Of a stretch of DNA of 64,000 nucleotides, positions 12,143 to 22,482 are shown one piece after another (position 1 is the stretch's first letter; each line of letters starts with the position of its first letter). A program made the translations under genes and the position numbers. The stretch spans positions 52,821,527 to 52,885,526 of the forward strand of contig CM035437.1 of the NCBI GenBank assembly GCA_020310875.1, given 5' to 3'. This stretch comes from Ceratopteris richardii (Eukaryota; Streptophyta; Polypodiopsida; Polypodiales; Pteridaceae). The notes below the pieces were generated by a model. The model saw only the letters and a list, made by a program, of their open reading frames with translations. It made no database searches and was not told the origin of the DNA.

Positions 12143-12961
12143 CTAACAGATGTCTCTTTGGTACATGAAAGTAAAGGCTGAATTGCATCTTCCACAAAAC
12201 AACATCACGGCTAACGAAAATGCGTTTAGTCTGTGGATGATACAAACGATAACCTTTGCTTTCAAAACTAGAGTGATAGATTGTAGTGCTTTAGTGGGAC
12301 ACCGATTAAGTACATATGTTCCACACATGATACCCTCATATGGAGTGATAGACTATAGTGCTTTGGTGGGACACCGATTAAGTACATATGTTCCACACAT
12401 GATACCCTCCAACCAAAAACTATGTGGTAAAGCCTGACTCTTGACCATACACCTCGCCATCTTCATGAGTGATCTGTTCTTCTGTTCAGCAACTCCATTC
12501 GGTTGAGGTGTATATGGCACTATACACTAATGTTTAATTCCACGTTCAGCTAGAACTGCATTAAAGTCAGAAGACATATATCCCCCCCCCCCCCTTTATC
12601 AAAATGGAGGGTGCCCATTTTTACATCTTGATAGATTTTTAGCCAAAACTATAAATTGTTTGAAGCACATAAACACTTCGGACTTTGCTTTGAGTGGATA
12701 TACCCATGCATGCCTGGAAAAGTCATCAATGAAAGTCATGAAGTAAAGATAGTTCCCAACATAACATCTCTGCATAGGACCACAAACATCACTATGAACA
12801 ACCTGCAATTTTTGAGTAGCCTGAATTGAACCATCTTTTGGGAAGGAGGAACGCTGTATTTTGCCCAGAATACAACCGTCACATACATGTTTACTGGGTG
12901 CCTCAATTTTGGGGCAAAGAGGAAACCATTTCAAATTTCTACAAGCATAGAAAACTAGCAA
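12143..12961 (-). pseudogene. Copia F integrase region with a 72-bp internal duplication
   Basis: Minus-strand translation shows the H2C2/GAG-pre-integrase end (CDGCILGKIQRSSFPK) and HSDVCGPMQ and FIDDFSRHAWVYPLKAKSE, all typical of Copia integrase. Further left are YVLNRCPTKAL and later FVSRDVV-type wording. A stretch near 12271-12412 is present twice in tandem with a 72-bp period. A C homopolymer of about a dozen bases lies near 12583. The copy is broken. Confidence 0.82.
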
Positions 12962-13774
12962 AATTCAAATGACCAAAGCATGCATGCCAAAGCTTTCCAT
13001 CTGACATAGCTTGAGAATCATGTATTGCACATGCTGAATCATTCACAGATCTTTCATAGTCTATGAGCTTATATAGCCCACGAAATAAAATGCCAGAAGC
13101 AATAATCATGTCGCCATATGATAGATCATGAACTGTACACCTGTCATTAACAAATATCACAACAAAGTCAATCTTGGCTAAAGCGGAACCTGATAATAGA
13201 TTCTTCTTGATCTCTGGCAGAAATGAAGCATCTGACAAAGTGAAAGAACTACCATCACCAGTAGTCAGAATGATCTTACTAACTCCCGTGATAGGATAAG
13301 AGGAGTTGTTGGCACATGTGATAGTATTCCCTATAGGGGTAGGCTTGAGTGAAGTGAAGAAACTGCACTGCGAGATAATATGTTTGGTTGTCCCACTATA
13401 AAAATACCAAACATCTGAGTCTACTACTGACATACACTGCTTATGCAAAGATGGGTCAAAACTACAAACAATAGTAAATGCCCATTCTTCATTATGCACA
13501 AGATTAGACTCTGTTTTTGGTGTAGAGGCCTTTGCAACAACCATTCGAGCCCCCTTTTTCTTTGCCTCTTTAGCAGCTAGTTTTGGACAGCTCTTAATGA
13601 CATGATCATTTGCTTTATAGTACTTGCAAAACAATTTTTACTTTCTAATTTCTTCTCATCTTTGTCTTCCTTCTTCGAGTGTGCCGCATTTGTAGATTTC
13701 TGCTTACTAGTAGATGAGCTCCATTTACCTTTGCCTTTCTCACTAGTCAGGAAAGCTTGATCTCCAATACACAT
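12939..13774 (-). pseudogene. Copia F gag zinc knuckle and protease
   Basis: Read on the minus strand, the segment has a Lys-rich stretch, a degenerate zinc knuckle (CKYYKANDHVIKSCP), then the Copia protease context (VWYFYSGTTKHI, SFFTSLKPT) and LPEIKKNLLSGSALAK. It closes with the pre-integrase signature KLWHACFGHLNFASF. This is the normal Copia order. Element G carries the same block in the plus orientation at 14985-15720. Confidence 0.82.
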
Positions 13775-13930
13775 AATAGACCTGTTTTTCCTAGACTAAT
13801 CTTCTTGCAATAGAACAAAAACTAACTCCTCAAATGACAAGGCATTTGGATTGCCTTTCATCATCAAACAAAGAGTAGAAGTAAAACTATGATATGAATC
13901 AGGAAGACCATTCAGAATGGTCTGCACAAG

Positions 13931-14471
13931 TTAGCTATATGGTATAACTTCATCAACAAAAATCAATTGTTCCTTCAAGCCTTTGATCTTTGTTAGAAAA
14001 TTGTCCATAGAATCACCTTCATTCATATGCTCACTCTCCAACTGTTTTCGGAGGTAAGCAACACGAGCCTCATTCCTAGCCCGGTTCAATGTGGTAAGTG
14101 TATCCGAAGCATCCTTAGTTGTTCTGCAAGAGCGAATGTGAGGATAAATGGCATGTTTGACAGACAAGGCTATCAATGCATGTGCCTGAGCATCTTTGCC
14201 ATCCCAACAAATTTTCTATGCAGTAGGTGTAGCAAAAATCGAAGCATAAACCGAAATTTGAAGAATATCATCATCTTCAACACCATCTGCTTCAGCTTCA
14301 ATACCTATATTTGTAGGTGTAATAGGACGTTTTTCAACACCCTACACATTGCTCCACATTCCTTTTCCAACCAATACATGTCGCATCATATAAGCCCACA
14401 ATGGGTAATTGGTACCATCCAACTTATCCTTAATAACGAACATACGGAATACATCACTGCTTTCATCCATG
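13931..14471 (-). pseudogene. Copia F gag, N-terminal half
   Basis: The minus-strand reading begins with a Met at about 14471 followed by LDGTNYPLWAYMMRHVL, the conserved start of plant Copia gag (DUF4219/UBN2-type). It continues through HAIYPHIRSCRTTKDA and LRKQLESEHMNEGDSMDNFL, which is the central UBN2 helix-rich part. The start lies about 270 bases from the primer site, a normal leader length for Copia. Confidence 0.82.
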
Positions 14472-14740
14472 GTCACTAATTAAAATACTCTGATGCAAAA
14501 AAATGATTGTATCTGAAAAAGTTGAACAAAAGTACCCTGATGAGTTTTGTTATACATGTAGCGGACTTCGAGATGCTTATACTGGCTAGCCAAAACTGGT
14601 ATATATCTTTGGCACAAAAAGATGAAATAGCCTACACAAGCGCTATGATAGTGCATTTGGAGGCCGAAATGAGCTCACATCATGATTTTGAGACTGTGAC
14701 TGTAAGAGTGTTGGCGACGCCCTAGATGAAGTGGCGACCT

Positions 14741-14752
14741 ACTCTGATACGG
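14741..14752 (-). other. Primer-binding site of Copia F (initiator-Met type)
   Basis: On the minus strand this reads CCGTATCAGAGT. It differs by a few bases from the plant tRNA-iMet primer site TGGTATCAGAGC and lies two bases inside the LTR end, as expected. Confidence 0.75.
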
Positions 14753-14754
14753 TT

Positions 14755-14984
14755 TGTTGGAGTTAGATGTCTGTGGAAGCATGTAAACAACACAAGGAAG
14801 AAGAAGAATCTTGGAGAACAACACACAATACTAAATGTATGACCACTAGAATGTACAAAGATAAGTAGCCCGTCAGGGCAATAAGCGTATATACAAGCCG
14901 GAGAAAAAAACCTCCTAAAGAGGGAAAAAAGTGCCCCGGCGATCCCAGTGTGTTCACACACATCACGACCTAAATATATCAACA
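14755..14984 (-). repeat. 5' LTR of Copia F
   Basis: This 230-bp block is bounded by the perfect 5-base inverted ends TGTTG...CAACA, and the primer site sits right next to its inner end. The outer end joins element G directly at 14985. Confidence 0.75.
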
Positions 14985-15720
14985 GAAGAAAAAGATGAGA
15001 AGAAATCAAAAAAGCAAAAAATCTTTTGCAAGTATTGTAAAGGAAACAATCATGTCCAAAACTGGTTGCAAAAGAGGCAAAGAAAAAGGAGGTTGGAATG
15101 GTTGTTGTAGAGGCCTCTACACCCAAAACAGATTTTGCTAATCTGGTGTAGAATGAAGAATGTGCATTTACTATTGTTTGCAGTTTTGACCCATCTTCTC
15201 TCGAACACACTTCACTTGAGCCTGCCCCTACAAGGAATACTGTCACATGCGCCAACAACTCCTCTTATCCTGTTATGGGACTTGGTAAGATCATTCTCAC
15301 TACTGCTCATGATAGTTCTTTTACATTGTCAGATGCTTTATTTGTGCCAGGGATAAAAAAAATCTGTTATTAGTTTTTGCGTTAGCTAAGATTTGCTTGG
15401 TTGTGAAATTTATTGATGACAGATGTATAGCTCATGATGTATCAAATGGAGATATGATTATTGCCTCTGGCATTTTATGTCATGGGCTATATAAGCTCAT
15501 AGACTATGAAAAATCTATGAATGATTTAGCATGTGCAGTACATGATTCTTAGGCTATGTGAGATGCCAAGCTTGGCATGCACGCTTTGGTCATCTGAATT
15601 TTGCTAGTTTGTTATGCATACAAAAATATGAAATGGTGTTCTCTTTGCCCAAACTTGAGGCACCTGGAAAACATGTCTATGAAGGCTATATTTTGGGCAA
15701 AATGCAACATTTCTCCTTTG
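14985..15720 (+). mobile_element. Copia fragment G, plus strand, inverted relative of F
   Basis: The block starts in the Lys-rich gag tail (FCKYCKGNNHVQNW, a zinc-knuckle relative) and passes through protease and pre-integrase wording (WHARFGHLNFASLLC) to GYILGKMQHFSF near 15710. The same block is found in F on the minus strand. It has neither LTR and is broken in several places. Its right edge coincides with the start of a family-D LTR at 15721. Confidence 0.8.
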
Positions 15721-16583
15721 TGTACCTAAGTCATAGAACCTTAGGGGCTTGTGTCAACTGAGATTATACCTCAATTGCCCCACAAGTGCATATATTGGTG
15801 GATTAATATTTAATTATCAATCCATGAAATTAGAATTATCAAGTGTATGAAGACATGTGCACGCATGATGGTAAGTGAGGTGACATGCTACAATGCTTGT
15901 AACTTAGTTCAACTACCTCTCCTACTCATTAACCCCCTGAAAATGCATGCCGCAATACTTGTAATAGTAGTAAGCACAAATTTGGACTTTTCTCTTAGCT
16001 TGATACGCTGAATATGGTGAATACGAGTTCATTTCAAAGCTCTTTCTTGATGAGACGCATCTAATGGTTGTATTTTCAATTGAATCTGATAAACGTGCTT
16101 CAAGTTATGATCAAAATAGTGAATGGCGGGAAACACTACTTCAGCTCCACAGCTCACCAAGCTTCACGCATGCACTATAGTTATGAAAACAAGAGGGTAT
16201 GGGGTAGACAACACTACTGAACACACATTTCAAGCATGAAACACACACACACACACAAGCTCTTGGAGAAGAAGATATTCAGTAGAGACGAGGCAAATTT
16301 GAAAATTTACCTTGATTCCTCATAATGGCAAAAAGTCCTTAGAAAGAGTCGTCAAGTGACTTATTTACATGTGCCCTCCTTTCACACAAGAGACCGGCAC
16401 TTTTATTAAAAAATACTAAATTCCTAGTATGTTACAACAATTGGGATTTATCCATCTAGGGGACTCCTCTAGTGCATTTACATGGCTCATAATGTATTTC
16501 ATAGAAACTTGATGAAGAAATTTTGTGCCCATAAGTTGAAAATTTTTGGGGCTTGCTTTTTTGTTCTTCTTTCCTTTGCAACA
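15721..16583 (-). repeat. LTR of family D, first copy
   Basis: This 863-bp block is homologous along its whole length to 61667-62559. Shared blocks include the ACCTCAATT region, CAAGTTATGA-CAAAATA, CACAATGGCAAAAAGT/TAATGGCAAAAAGT, CACAAGAGACCGGCACTTT and GGACTCCTCTAGTGCATTTACA. The right end reads GCAACA and is followed by a pyrimidine tract that is a polypurine tract on the minus strand. The LTR is therefore a 3' LTR of a minus-strand element. The sequence to its right is Copia (H), however, so the rest of its own element is absent here. Confidence 0.75.
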
Positions 16584-16594
16584 CTCTCCCCCTC
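16584..16594 (-). other. Polypurine tract beside the first family-D LTR
   Basis: CTCTCCCCCTC on the plus strand (GAGGGGGAGAG on the minus strand) abuts the LTR start TGTTGCA. The second family-D LTR has an identical 11-base tract at 62560-62570. Confidence 0.75.
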
Positions 16595-18230
16595 TTTGTC
16601 AAGCAACATGTGCAGGTTAGTCATCTTGACCACTGAAGAGAAGATTTCCTCGAAATCAATACCATGATGTTGCTTAAAAATCTTTGCAACAAGTCGTACT
16701 TTATACTTTGGAGAAGCACTATCTGATGTGAATTTTAGCTTATATACCTATTTACATGGTAAAGCTTTCCTATACTTTGGCAAAGGTACTAAATCCCAAG
16801 TACCATTTCTTGTGAATAGAATCCAACTCACTCTTCATGGCGTGCTTCCACTTAACATGATCCGTTGTCTACATAACCTCTTTGTAGCAAGAAGGATCAC
16901 CAACATCTATTAGGATAACAAAATCAAAACCTGGAACATATCTATCAGGTGGATCTGAGACACTTCTAGAGCATGTCAATGATCGCTGAACTGGAACATT
17001 TGGAGACTGATGTGATCAGACATTCTCTTGAACATCCCTATGTGCACCATTTTTATGCATGCTAACTAGAGGACTAGTATCCTCAAAAAACACTCTTCTC
17101 ACTTGAACCTCCTTAATGGGTTGTTTATGCATCTTAGACTCATTAAAAATGACATCACTACTTATGATCTGTGTTCGTGTTTCAGGATCCCATAAGCGAC
17201 ATCAAAATTGTCCTTCTTGGTCATATCTAAGAAAAATGCATTTCTTTGACTTATGCTCCAACTTTTGTCTAAGATTCTTGGGTATATGAACGTATGCTTC
17301 ACACCCAAAAACTCGAAGATGATCATAATATATTGGCTTCCCTGTCCTAACATGTCCATCAACATTCTATCCTTTACCTTTACCATTTCCTAATGCATAA
17401 CAGTCTTTCTTCATGTGTCCTTTCTTATGACTATAATGGCATTCAATATCCTTCTTCCTTGATTTACTTGTACTCTTATTCCATTGACCATTCTTTTCCT
17501 TGTTCTTGCTTCTACCACATTGTTGATTCTTTCCTTGGTGAGAATCACGAACATTATATGCATCTCCACTATGAGTGCCAACCATAAATTTTCTACGAAT
17601 CTCCTCACTCAAGAGTGCTCCACATATGTCATAATAGACTAGTTTACCACCAGGTACACTATTGCTAATAGCTATGCAAAATGTATCCCATGATGATGGC
17701 AAGGTGCATAACAACAAGACTGCTCTTATTTCATTATCCATATCCATTTTTTGAGCTTGTAACTAGGAGAATATAGCATCAAACTCATTTAGATGAGCAG
17801 CAATACTATCTATGTGCTTCATGCAAAGTTCATATAATTTTCTCATTAGATACACTTTATTTGATGCCGTTTCTTTTTCATATGTATTGCACAACTTCTT
17901 CCAAAGCTCCTCTCCACTTTCACAGTATAATACTGTAAAGTAAACATTATCTCTAGGTGCAATGAAATGGGAGACCTAGCCATTTCATCTAACTTATCCC
18001 AATCATCTTCATCTATGTCGATAGGCTTCTTTGAGATTCCATTTACTGGCCTCCATTGCCTCCTCTGAATCTACACATCTTTAATCTGATTCTTCCATAG
18101 AGTAAATTTTGTGCCATCAGATTTTCGGATCTCAAAATGGTCTTTGCCTTAAAAGTTATAGCTCCTTCTCGAAACATTGGCACTAGACCCTGATCCACCA
18201 GATGTGCCTGAGATCCTTGATGCCATGATG
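16595..18230 (-). mobile_element. Copia fragment H, minus strand
   Basis: Read right to left, gag begins near 18225 (MASRISGTSGGSGS) and continues through UBN2-type helices (KLYELCMKHIDSIAAHLNEF, about 17760-17850). The arginine/lysine-rich tail and zinc knuckle (CHYSHKKGHMKKDC, about 17400-17440) follow, then the end of integrase (FEFLGVKHTFIYPRIL, about 17270-17330). The last part is a stretch leading into RT near 16600-16900. It is a shortened, broken copy lacking LTRs of its own. The same family occurs in plus orientation as element I. Confidence 0.82.
17367..17747 (-). pseudogene. Copia H gag C-terminal half with zinc knuckle
   Basis: The frame of about 126 codons starts at MDMDNEIRAVLLLCTLPSSW, which is typical of the last UBN2 helices of plant Copia gag ('LL-SLP-SW'). 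It continues through a basic Gln/Lys/Ser-rich spacer to the CCHC knuckle and a Gly/Lys tail. Copy I carries the same spacer and knuckle from about 21030. Confidence 0.8.
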
Positions 18231-18491
18231 GTAGAGAATTGAATAGAATGGTAATGGAGCTAGAAGAGCCCAAACACCACTAAGGCACAAAGAATGATGA
18301 CCAAGTGTTAGATTTCAGGACAGAATTCAGCAGTCTTCCTAGAAAAAGGAATTGATGAACAGTAATGACCAACCAAAAAGAGTTTGTGAGAATAAATGTG
18401 CTCACACCGTGGATCAAGTAGGAAATCAACCATTGTATAGATGATAAAACCAAAAATCTCAAAAAAATTTGCCAAAGTATCCACTGCAAAA
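18231..18491. other. Short stretch with no recognised feature
   Basis: This stretch lies between the Copia H gag start and an LTR-like block. It probably contains the decayed leader of H, but I could not find a convincing primer-binding site or LTR end. Confidence 0.4.
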
Positions 18492-18993
18492 TGTGTTGGT
18501 GCATTTTACCCAAGCCTACATGCTTGATATATTTGATATTATCCTCATTTGTAAGTCACATGAGTAGTCATGTGAACACCTCTTGTAAAAGAGTACATTT
18601 TATCTCTTGTAAATGGAAAAAGAAAAAAGGAAAAGGATTGCTTACCTCATCCATGATGTAAAAGCAAATTCGTGGCTCCAACTACCAAAATCACGAATTT
18701 TTGAGCTGAGGGAATCTCTCCTAACTTTGGGGATCACTTTTAGGTGGAGCCATTCGAATTCGAATTCAAAACTCCCTCCAAGAATAGCTATAAAAAGAGC
18801 AAGAAGGAAGAGGCGATTAGCAAGCCTTGTACGTGACCACTTCATGTCATTTTGTAGAGATTGAAGAGCTTACTCCATAGCTCTATCATTCTACTCCCAT
18901 TGTGCAAAGATTCGTTGCCAATGTGGTTGTAATCATATGTGAATCTATACATTTATCATCATCTACTTCTCTGTTTTGTTCTCTGCTATACTC
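18492..18993 (+). repeat. Probable LTR or LTR fragment
   Basis: The block starts TGTTGGTGCA and contains a TATA box followed by AGAGC at about 18790, the same promoter-like core as in the Gypsy A and B LTRs. It ends in a T/C-rich stretch (CTCTGTTTTGTTCTCTGC) of the kind seen near the 3' ends of plant LTRs. No polypurine tract, primer site or partner copy was found in the window, so neither the family nor the right edge is fixed. Confidence 0.4.
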
Positions 18994-19853
18994 ACTCAGA
19001 GCAGTAACTTCAGAAGCTCATATCTCGAGTTCTACTGAACCTTTTTAAGTGATTTAACTTGCGTTGGATAGCTTGTACTGTCTACTTTATGCATATAAAT
19101 TTTCAAGGTCATTGGATTAATACTTTTGGAGATATCTTCATTTTATAGCTTACTGGTCTATCTCTGTAGAGCCCCGAGAATTGTGGGAATGTTCCAGAAA
19201 TTGATGAAACTTGTTCTCAGTGCTCAGTCCATCATTTGAAGTGTTTTAACTTGGATTGAGAATCTTGCTAAGTCTATTTGCTACGCCCAAAAGGAATTTT
19301 TCTAATTCCTACCAGGTTGAGAGCATTGTTTATTTTTTCTAGCAGGTGTATGTCCAAAAATAGCAAGTTTTGGGAGCTAGTCATTTCGCAACTAGTCTGT
19401 CTTGACTTAAACTTTTGGGATACACTCAGAGCAGTAACTTCAGAAGCTCATATCTCGAGTTCTACTGAACCTTTTTCAGTGATTTAACTTGCCTTGGATA
19501 GCTTGTACTGTCTAATTTGTGCATATAAATTTTCAAGGTCATTGGATTAATACTTTTGGAGATATCTGCATTTTACAGCTTACTGGTCTATCTCTGCAGA
19601 GCCCCGAGAATTGTGGGAAGGTTCCAGAAATTGATGAAACTTGTTCTCAGTGCTCAGTCCATCATTTGAAGTGTTTTAACTTGGATTGGGAAGCTTGCTA
19701 AGTCTATTTGCTACGCCCAAAAGGAATTTTTCTAATTCCTACCAGGTTGAGAGCACTGTTCATTTTTTCTAGCAGGTGTATGTCCAAAAATAGCAAGTTT
19801 TGGGAGCTAGTCATTTCGCAACTAGTCTGTCTTGACTTAAACTTTTGGGATAC
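18994..19853 (+). repeat. Tandem duplication, two units of 430 bp
   Basis: The block beginning ACTCAGAGCAGTAACTTCAG at 18994 recurs at 19424 with the same order throughout. The period is 430 bp, measured from CAGAAGCTCA at 19011 and 19441. I count about a dozen or so differences between the units, roughly 3 percent. No coding function is evident; the small frames in it follow from the repeat. Confidence 0.9.
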
Positions 19854-21014
19854 ATGTTCCAAAGTACTTGGCTGATATTTTGGTGGATTTAGGAAGCTCA
19901 AAGGGTCTACTAATCAACTCTGAAGTCTCAGTTGGCTGGTGTGAAGCTGGTTGTAGCAACACCTACTCATCTTTGGATTGCATCCATCATCTCTCTTCAC
20001 AAAATGAACATATGACGAGTGTCAAAATGTCATTAAACTGCAAGTACTGAGATGTTAACATGCATAGTGAATCATTGACTCCACTGCATATAATCAGTTA
20101 CCCAAAAGAAGCCAACTAGGCTTATCGAGCACCTATGAACAACTGTCATACATCTCCTATGACCAAGCTATGGTAAGTCTTCCACCTGCATCACCAAAGA
20201 GACCCCGACATCAGGGTGTCTCCTAGTTAAGAAAACCTCACCACAACCCTCTTTATCAAACCCAAAAGGCTTTATGCAAAAGTTTTACCGTTATATCAAT
20301 GACCACATAGACATACATAAGCGGTATCCATAGAAGTTTACATAGTGTGTATGTGCTCAATATACGCAGTAAAATGACATTGAAAGGCTGAATTCACTAC
20401 CCAAACATTGGCTAATAACACCTACAAGTGTCTATCAACTCTATTGTTTATGCTCCAAAAACTTCATAGACTTGCAATGCCTACTCCCACCACAACTAAA
20501 ACCTTTCAAGAAACCTATAAATAAACTAGTGTGCCTCAAAAAATAGCCCAAAAGGTGAACATTCATTGTCAAAGAAGTAAAAAGAACACTCTTCTTGATG
20601 TTCTTGGACCTCTGTATAGAGAACTATGCATGAAAGTGCTCCAAAATGGCTCGAAAAATCACCCAAAAGTGCTTCAAAAATAGGCTTTGGAAGCAAAGAA
20701 TGAAGCTTTGAGGACCCAAAATGTGTTGAAGATAATTTCAACCTTAGTCTTTCCCCTTCTTCAAGCACCACAAGAATGTATCTAAGTGGCAAGAGATTGC
20801 CACGGTTAACTGAGCTCCGAGGGGGGGGGGGGGGATAGTACTTGGATGGGTGACCTCCAGGGAAGTACTGAGAACCTCCATCTTCCTTGATCATTTAGGT
20901 CCTCCCTCACGTGCAGCCAACGGCACCAACGGTGACTTCAGTGACTCAGATGACAAGGTATGCCAAGGTTTATGCCTTGTTTGCCACCTTAGTTGTAAGC
21001 CTTGGAGAGAGCCT
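19854..21014. other. Spacer without a recognisable gene
   Basis: About 1.16 kb of unique-looking sequence lies between the tandem duplication and Copia I. It contains the 5S rRNA-like fragment near 20835 and a run of 14 G at 20821-20834. The minus-strand frame at 20526-20894 runs through the 5S-like part and is not credible as a gene. Confidence 0.5.
20835..20871 (+). pseudogene. 5S rRNA-derived fragment (possibly Cassandra-like)
   Basis: TACTTGGATGGGTGACCTCC followed by a GGGAAGT element matches the 3' internal control region of plant 5S rRNA (TAGTACTAGGATGGGTGACCTCCTGGGAAGT) with only a few differences over about 36 bases. A weaker GTTAACTGAGCTCCGA stretch lies upstream, before the G run. 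The rest of the 120-base gene is not recognisable, so this is not a functional 5S gene. Cassandra TRIM retrotransposons carry 5S-derived sequence inside their LTRs, so a decayed Cassandra LTR is one explanation and a stray 5S fragment is another. Confidence 0.6.
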
Positions 21015-22482
21015 TAGGTGGGAAAGAATAAGAATCAGCAATGTGTCAAGATAAAGAACAAGGAAAGGAATGTTCAATGGAATAAGAGTTGAAGTAAATC
21101 AAGGAAGGAGGATATTGAATGCCATTATTTGTACAAGAAAGGACACATGAAGAAAGGCTGCTATGCATTAAAGAATGCTAAAGGTAAAGGACAGAATCTT
21201 GATGGGCATGTTAAACAACTACTTGCACCATCTTCTTTGACTGTGAAGATTGAAGAAATTAATGCTATTCTTGATGATGCTAATGTATTGACACTTGACA
21301 GTATTGTCCCAACTAAGACTCTTATGTTTGATTCTCTTTCCCATACACGGCTGCTAGATTCTAGTGCTTCTTTCCATGTGAAATCACAAACAAAATGGTT
21401 CTCTAATTATGCAGCAAAATCTCTTGGTACCGTGAGACTTGGTGACTCTTATGAGTGTGACGTTGTGGGGATTGGGCATGTGGTTGTTCAGTTCATTGAT
21501 GGTTCAAATTTACTATGTATAATGTACACCATGTACCTCAATTATCACGTAGTTTGATGTCATTTGGACAACTTGATGACCTTGGTTATAAGGTGGTTTT
21601 CTATGCTCAATCCTTTCACATATCAAAGGGAAATTGATTATTGCAAAAGGAAGCAAAGTTGGCTCACTTTATCCTTTATTTGTATCACAAAAAGAACACT
21701 TGTTAGCTATTACTGAATAGCCTATGTCTTGTATTTGGCATGGCCATTCGGGCCACATATCTCATAGTGAAATGGAAAATTTTCCTCATTTTGGCTACTT
21801 ACCTATGTTATCTTTTTCTGATTTTTCATTCTGCGAGCATTGTCAATATGGAAAGCAAACTAGGAATGTGCATAAAATGCACATTGAGTCTTCAATTTAG
21901 CCTTTAGATCTCATTCATACAGATGTGTGTGGTCCTATGCCCATAAGTTCATTAGGTGGTTCTCTTTACTTTGTCACTTTCCTAGATGATACAACTAGAA
22001 AAGTTTGAGTATATCCTATCAAATCGAAGGATGAGGTATTCCATACCTTCAGAAAAGGGCTTGCTTCAATTGAGACTGAAAAAGGAACTAAGCTCAAAGC
22101 TTTACATTCAGATAATGGGGGTGAGTATAACTCACATGAATTCAACCTTTTCTGCTAGTCTAAACGAATTTATAGAGACTTTTAAACTCCTTATACCCTA
22201 GTATAGAATGGTCTAGCTGAAAGGATGAATATAACTATTCAGGACATAGTAGTTTCTATGTTGCATCATGCAAACCTTTCACAAGGCTTTTGGGTAGAAG
22301 CAGTATTGATTGCAGTTCATATGATTAACCTTTCACCTAGTACTGCTAAAGGTCTAAAAGTGGCACAAGAGTCATGGACAGGGAAGCCACCATATTATGA
22401 TCATCTTTGAGTTTTTGGGTGTGAAGCATATGTTCATATACCCAAGAATCTTAGACAGAAGTTGGACCATAAGTCAAGGAAA
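21015..22482 (+). mobile_element. Copia element I, left part (interrupted by J)
   Basis: The plus-strand Copia remnant starts in the gag tail (about 21030) and carries a zinc-knuckle-like segment (YKKGHMKKGC at about 21135). The protease context LLDSSASFHVKSQTKW follows at about 21350, then the pre-integrase WHGHSGHISH (about 21735), the integrase core (HTDVCGPMP near 21918, HSDNGGEYNSHEF near 22110) and its later part (HMINLSPSTAKGL, about 22320). It stops at 22482, where element J begins; I resumes at 28106. It is broken at several places besides the insertion. H is the same family in the opposite orientation. Confidence 0.87.
21129..21557 (+). pseudogene. Copia I zinc knuckle and protease region
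   Basis: This is the longest open piece of element I, 142 codons. It contains the knuckle-like segment, a Lys/Gly tail, an Asp/Thr-rich spacer and the protease loop region around LLDSSASFH. It then reads SYECDVVGIGHVVVQFIDGS, the flap and strand region typical of Copia protease. It belongs to a broken copy. Confidence 0.78.

Larger units (their letters stand above)
11375..14984 (-). mobile_element. Copia element F, minus strand, 5' LTR to part of RT
   Basis: Read on the minus strand, F shows a 230-bp LTR, an initiator-Met-type primer site, gag, zinc knuckle, protease, integrase and the beginning of RT. It then stops where it meets the end of the Gypsy A LTR. Integrase before RT is the Copia/Ty1 order. 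The 3' part and 3' LTR are not present. The copy is broken at roughly ten or more places. G, just to the right and in the opposite orientation, is a relative of the same family. Confidence 0.88.

Noticed and set aside
18613-18864. 83-codon frame inside the LTR-like block
   Set aside because: It spans the TATA region of an LTR and has no homology, so it is likely a chance frame.
20835-20871. Functional 5S rRNA gene
   Set aside because: Only the 3' control region is recognisable, the 5' two-thirds is missing, and there is no tandem array.
20526-20894. 122-codon minus-strand frame
   Set aside because: It runs through the G homopolymer and the 5S-derived fragment, so it is a chance frame.
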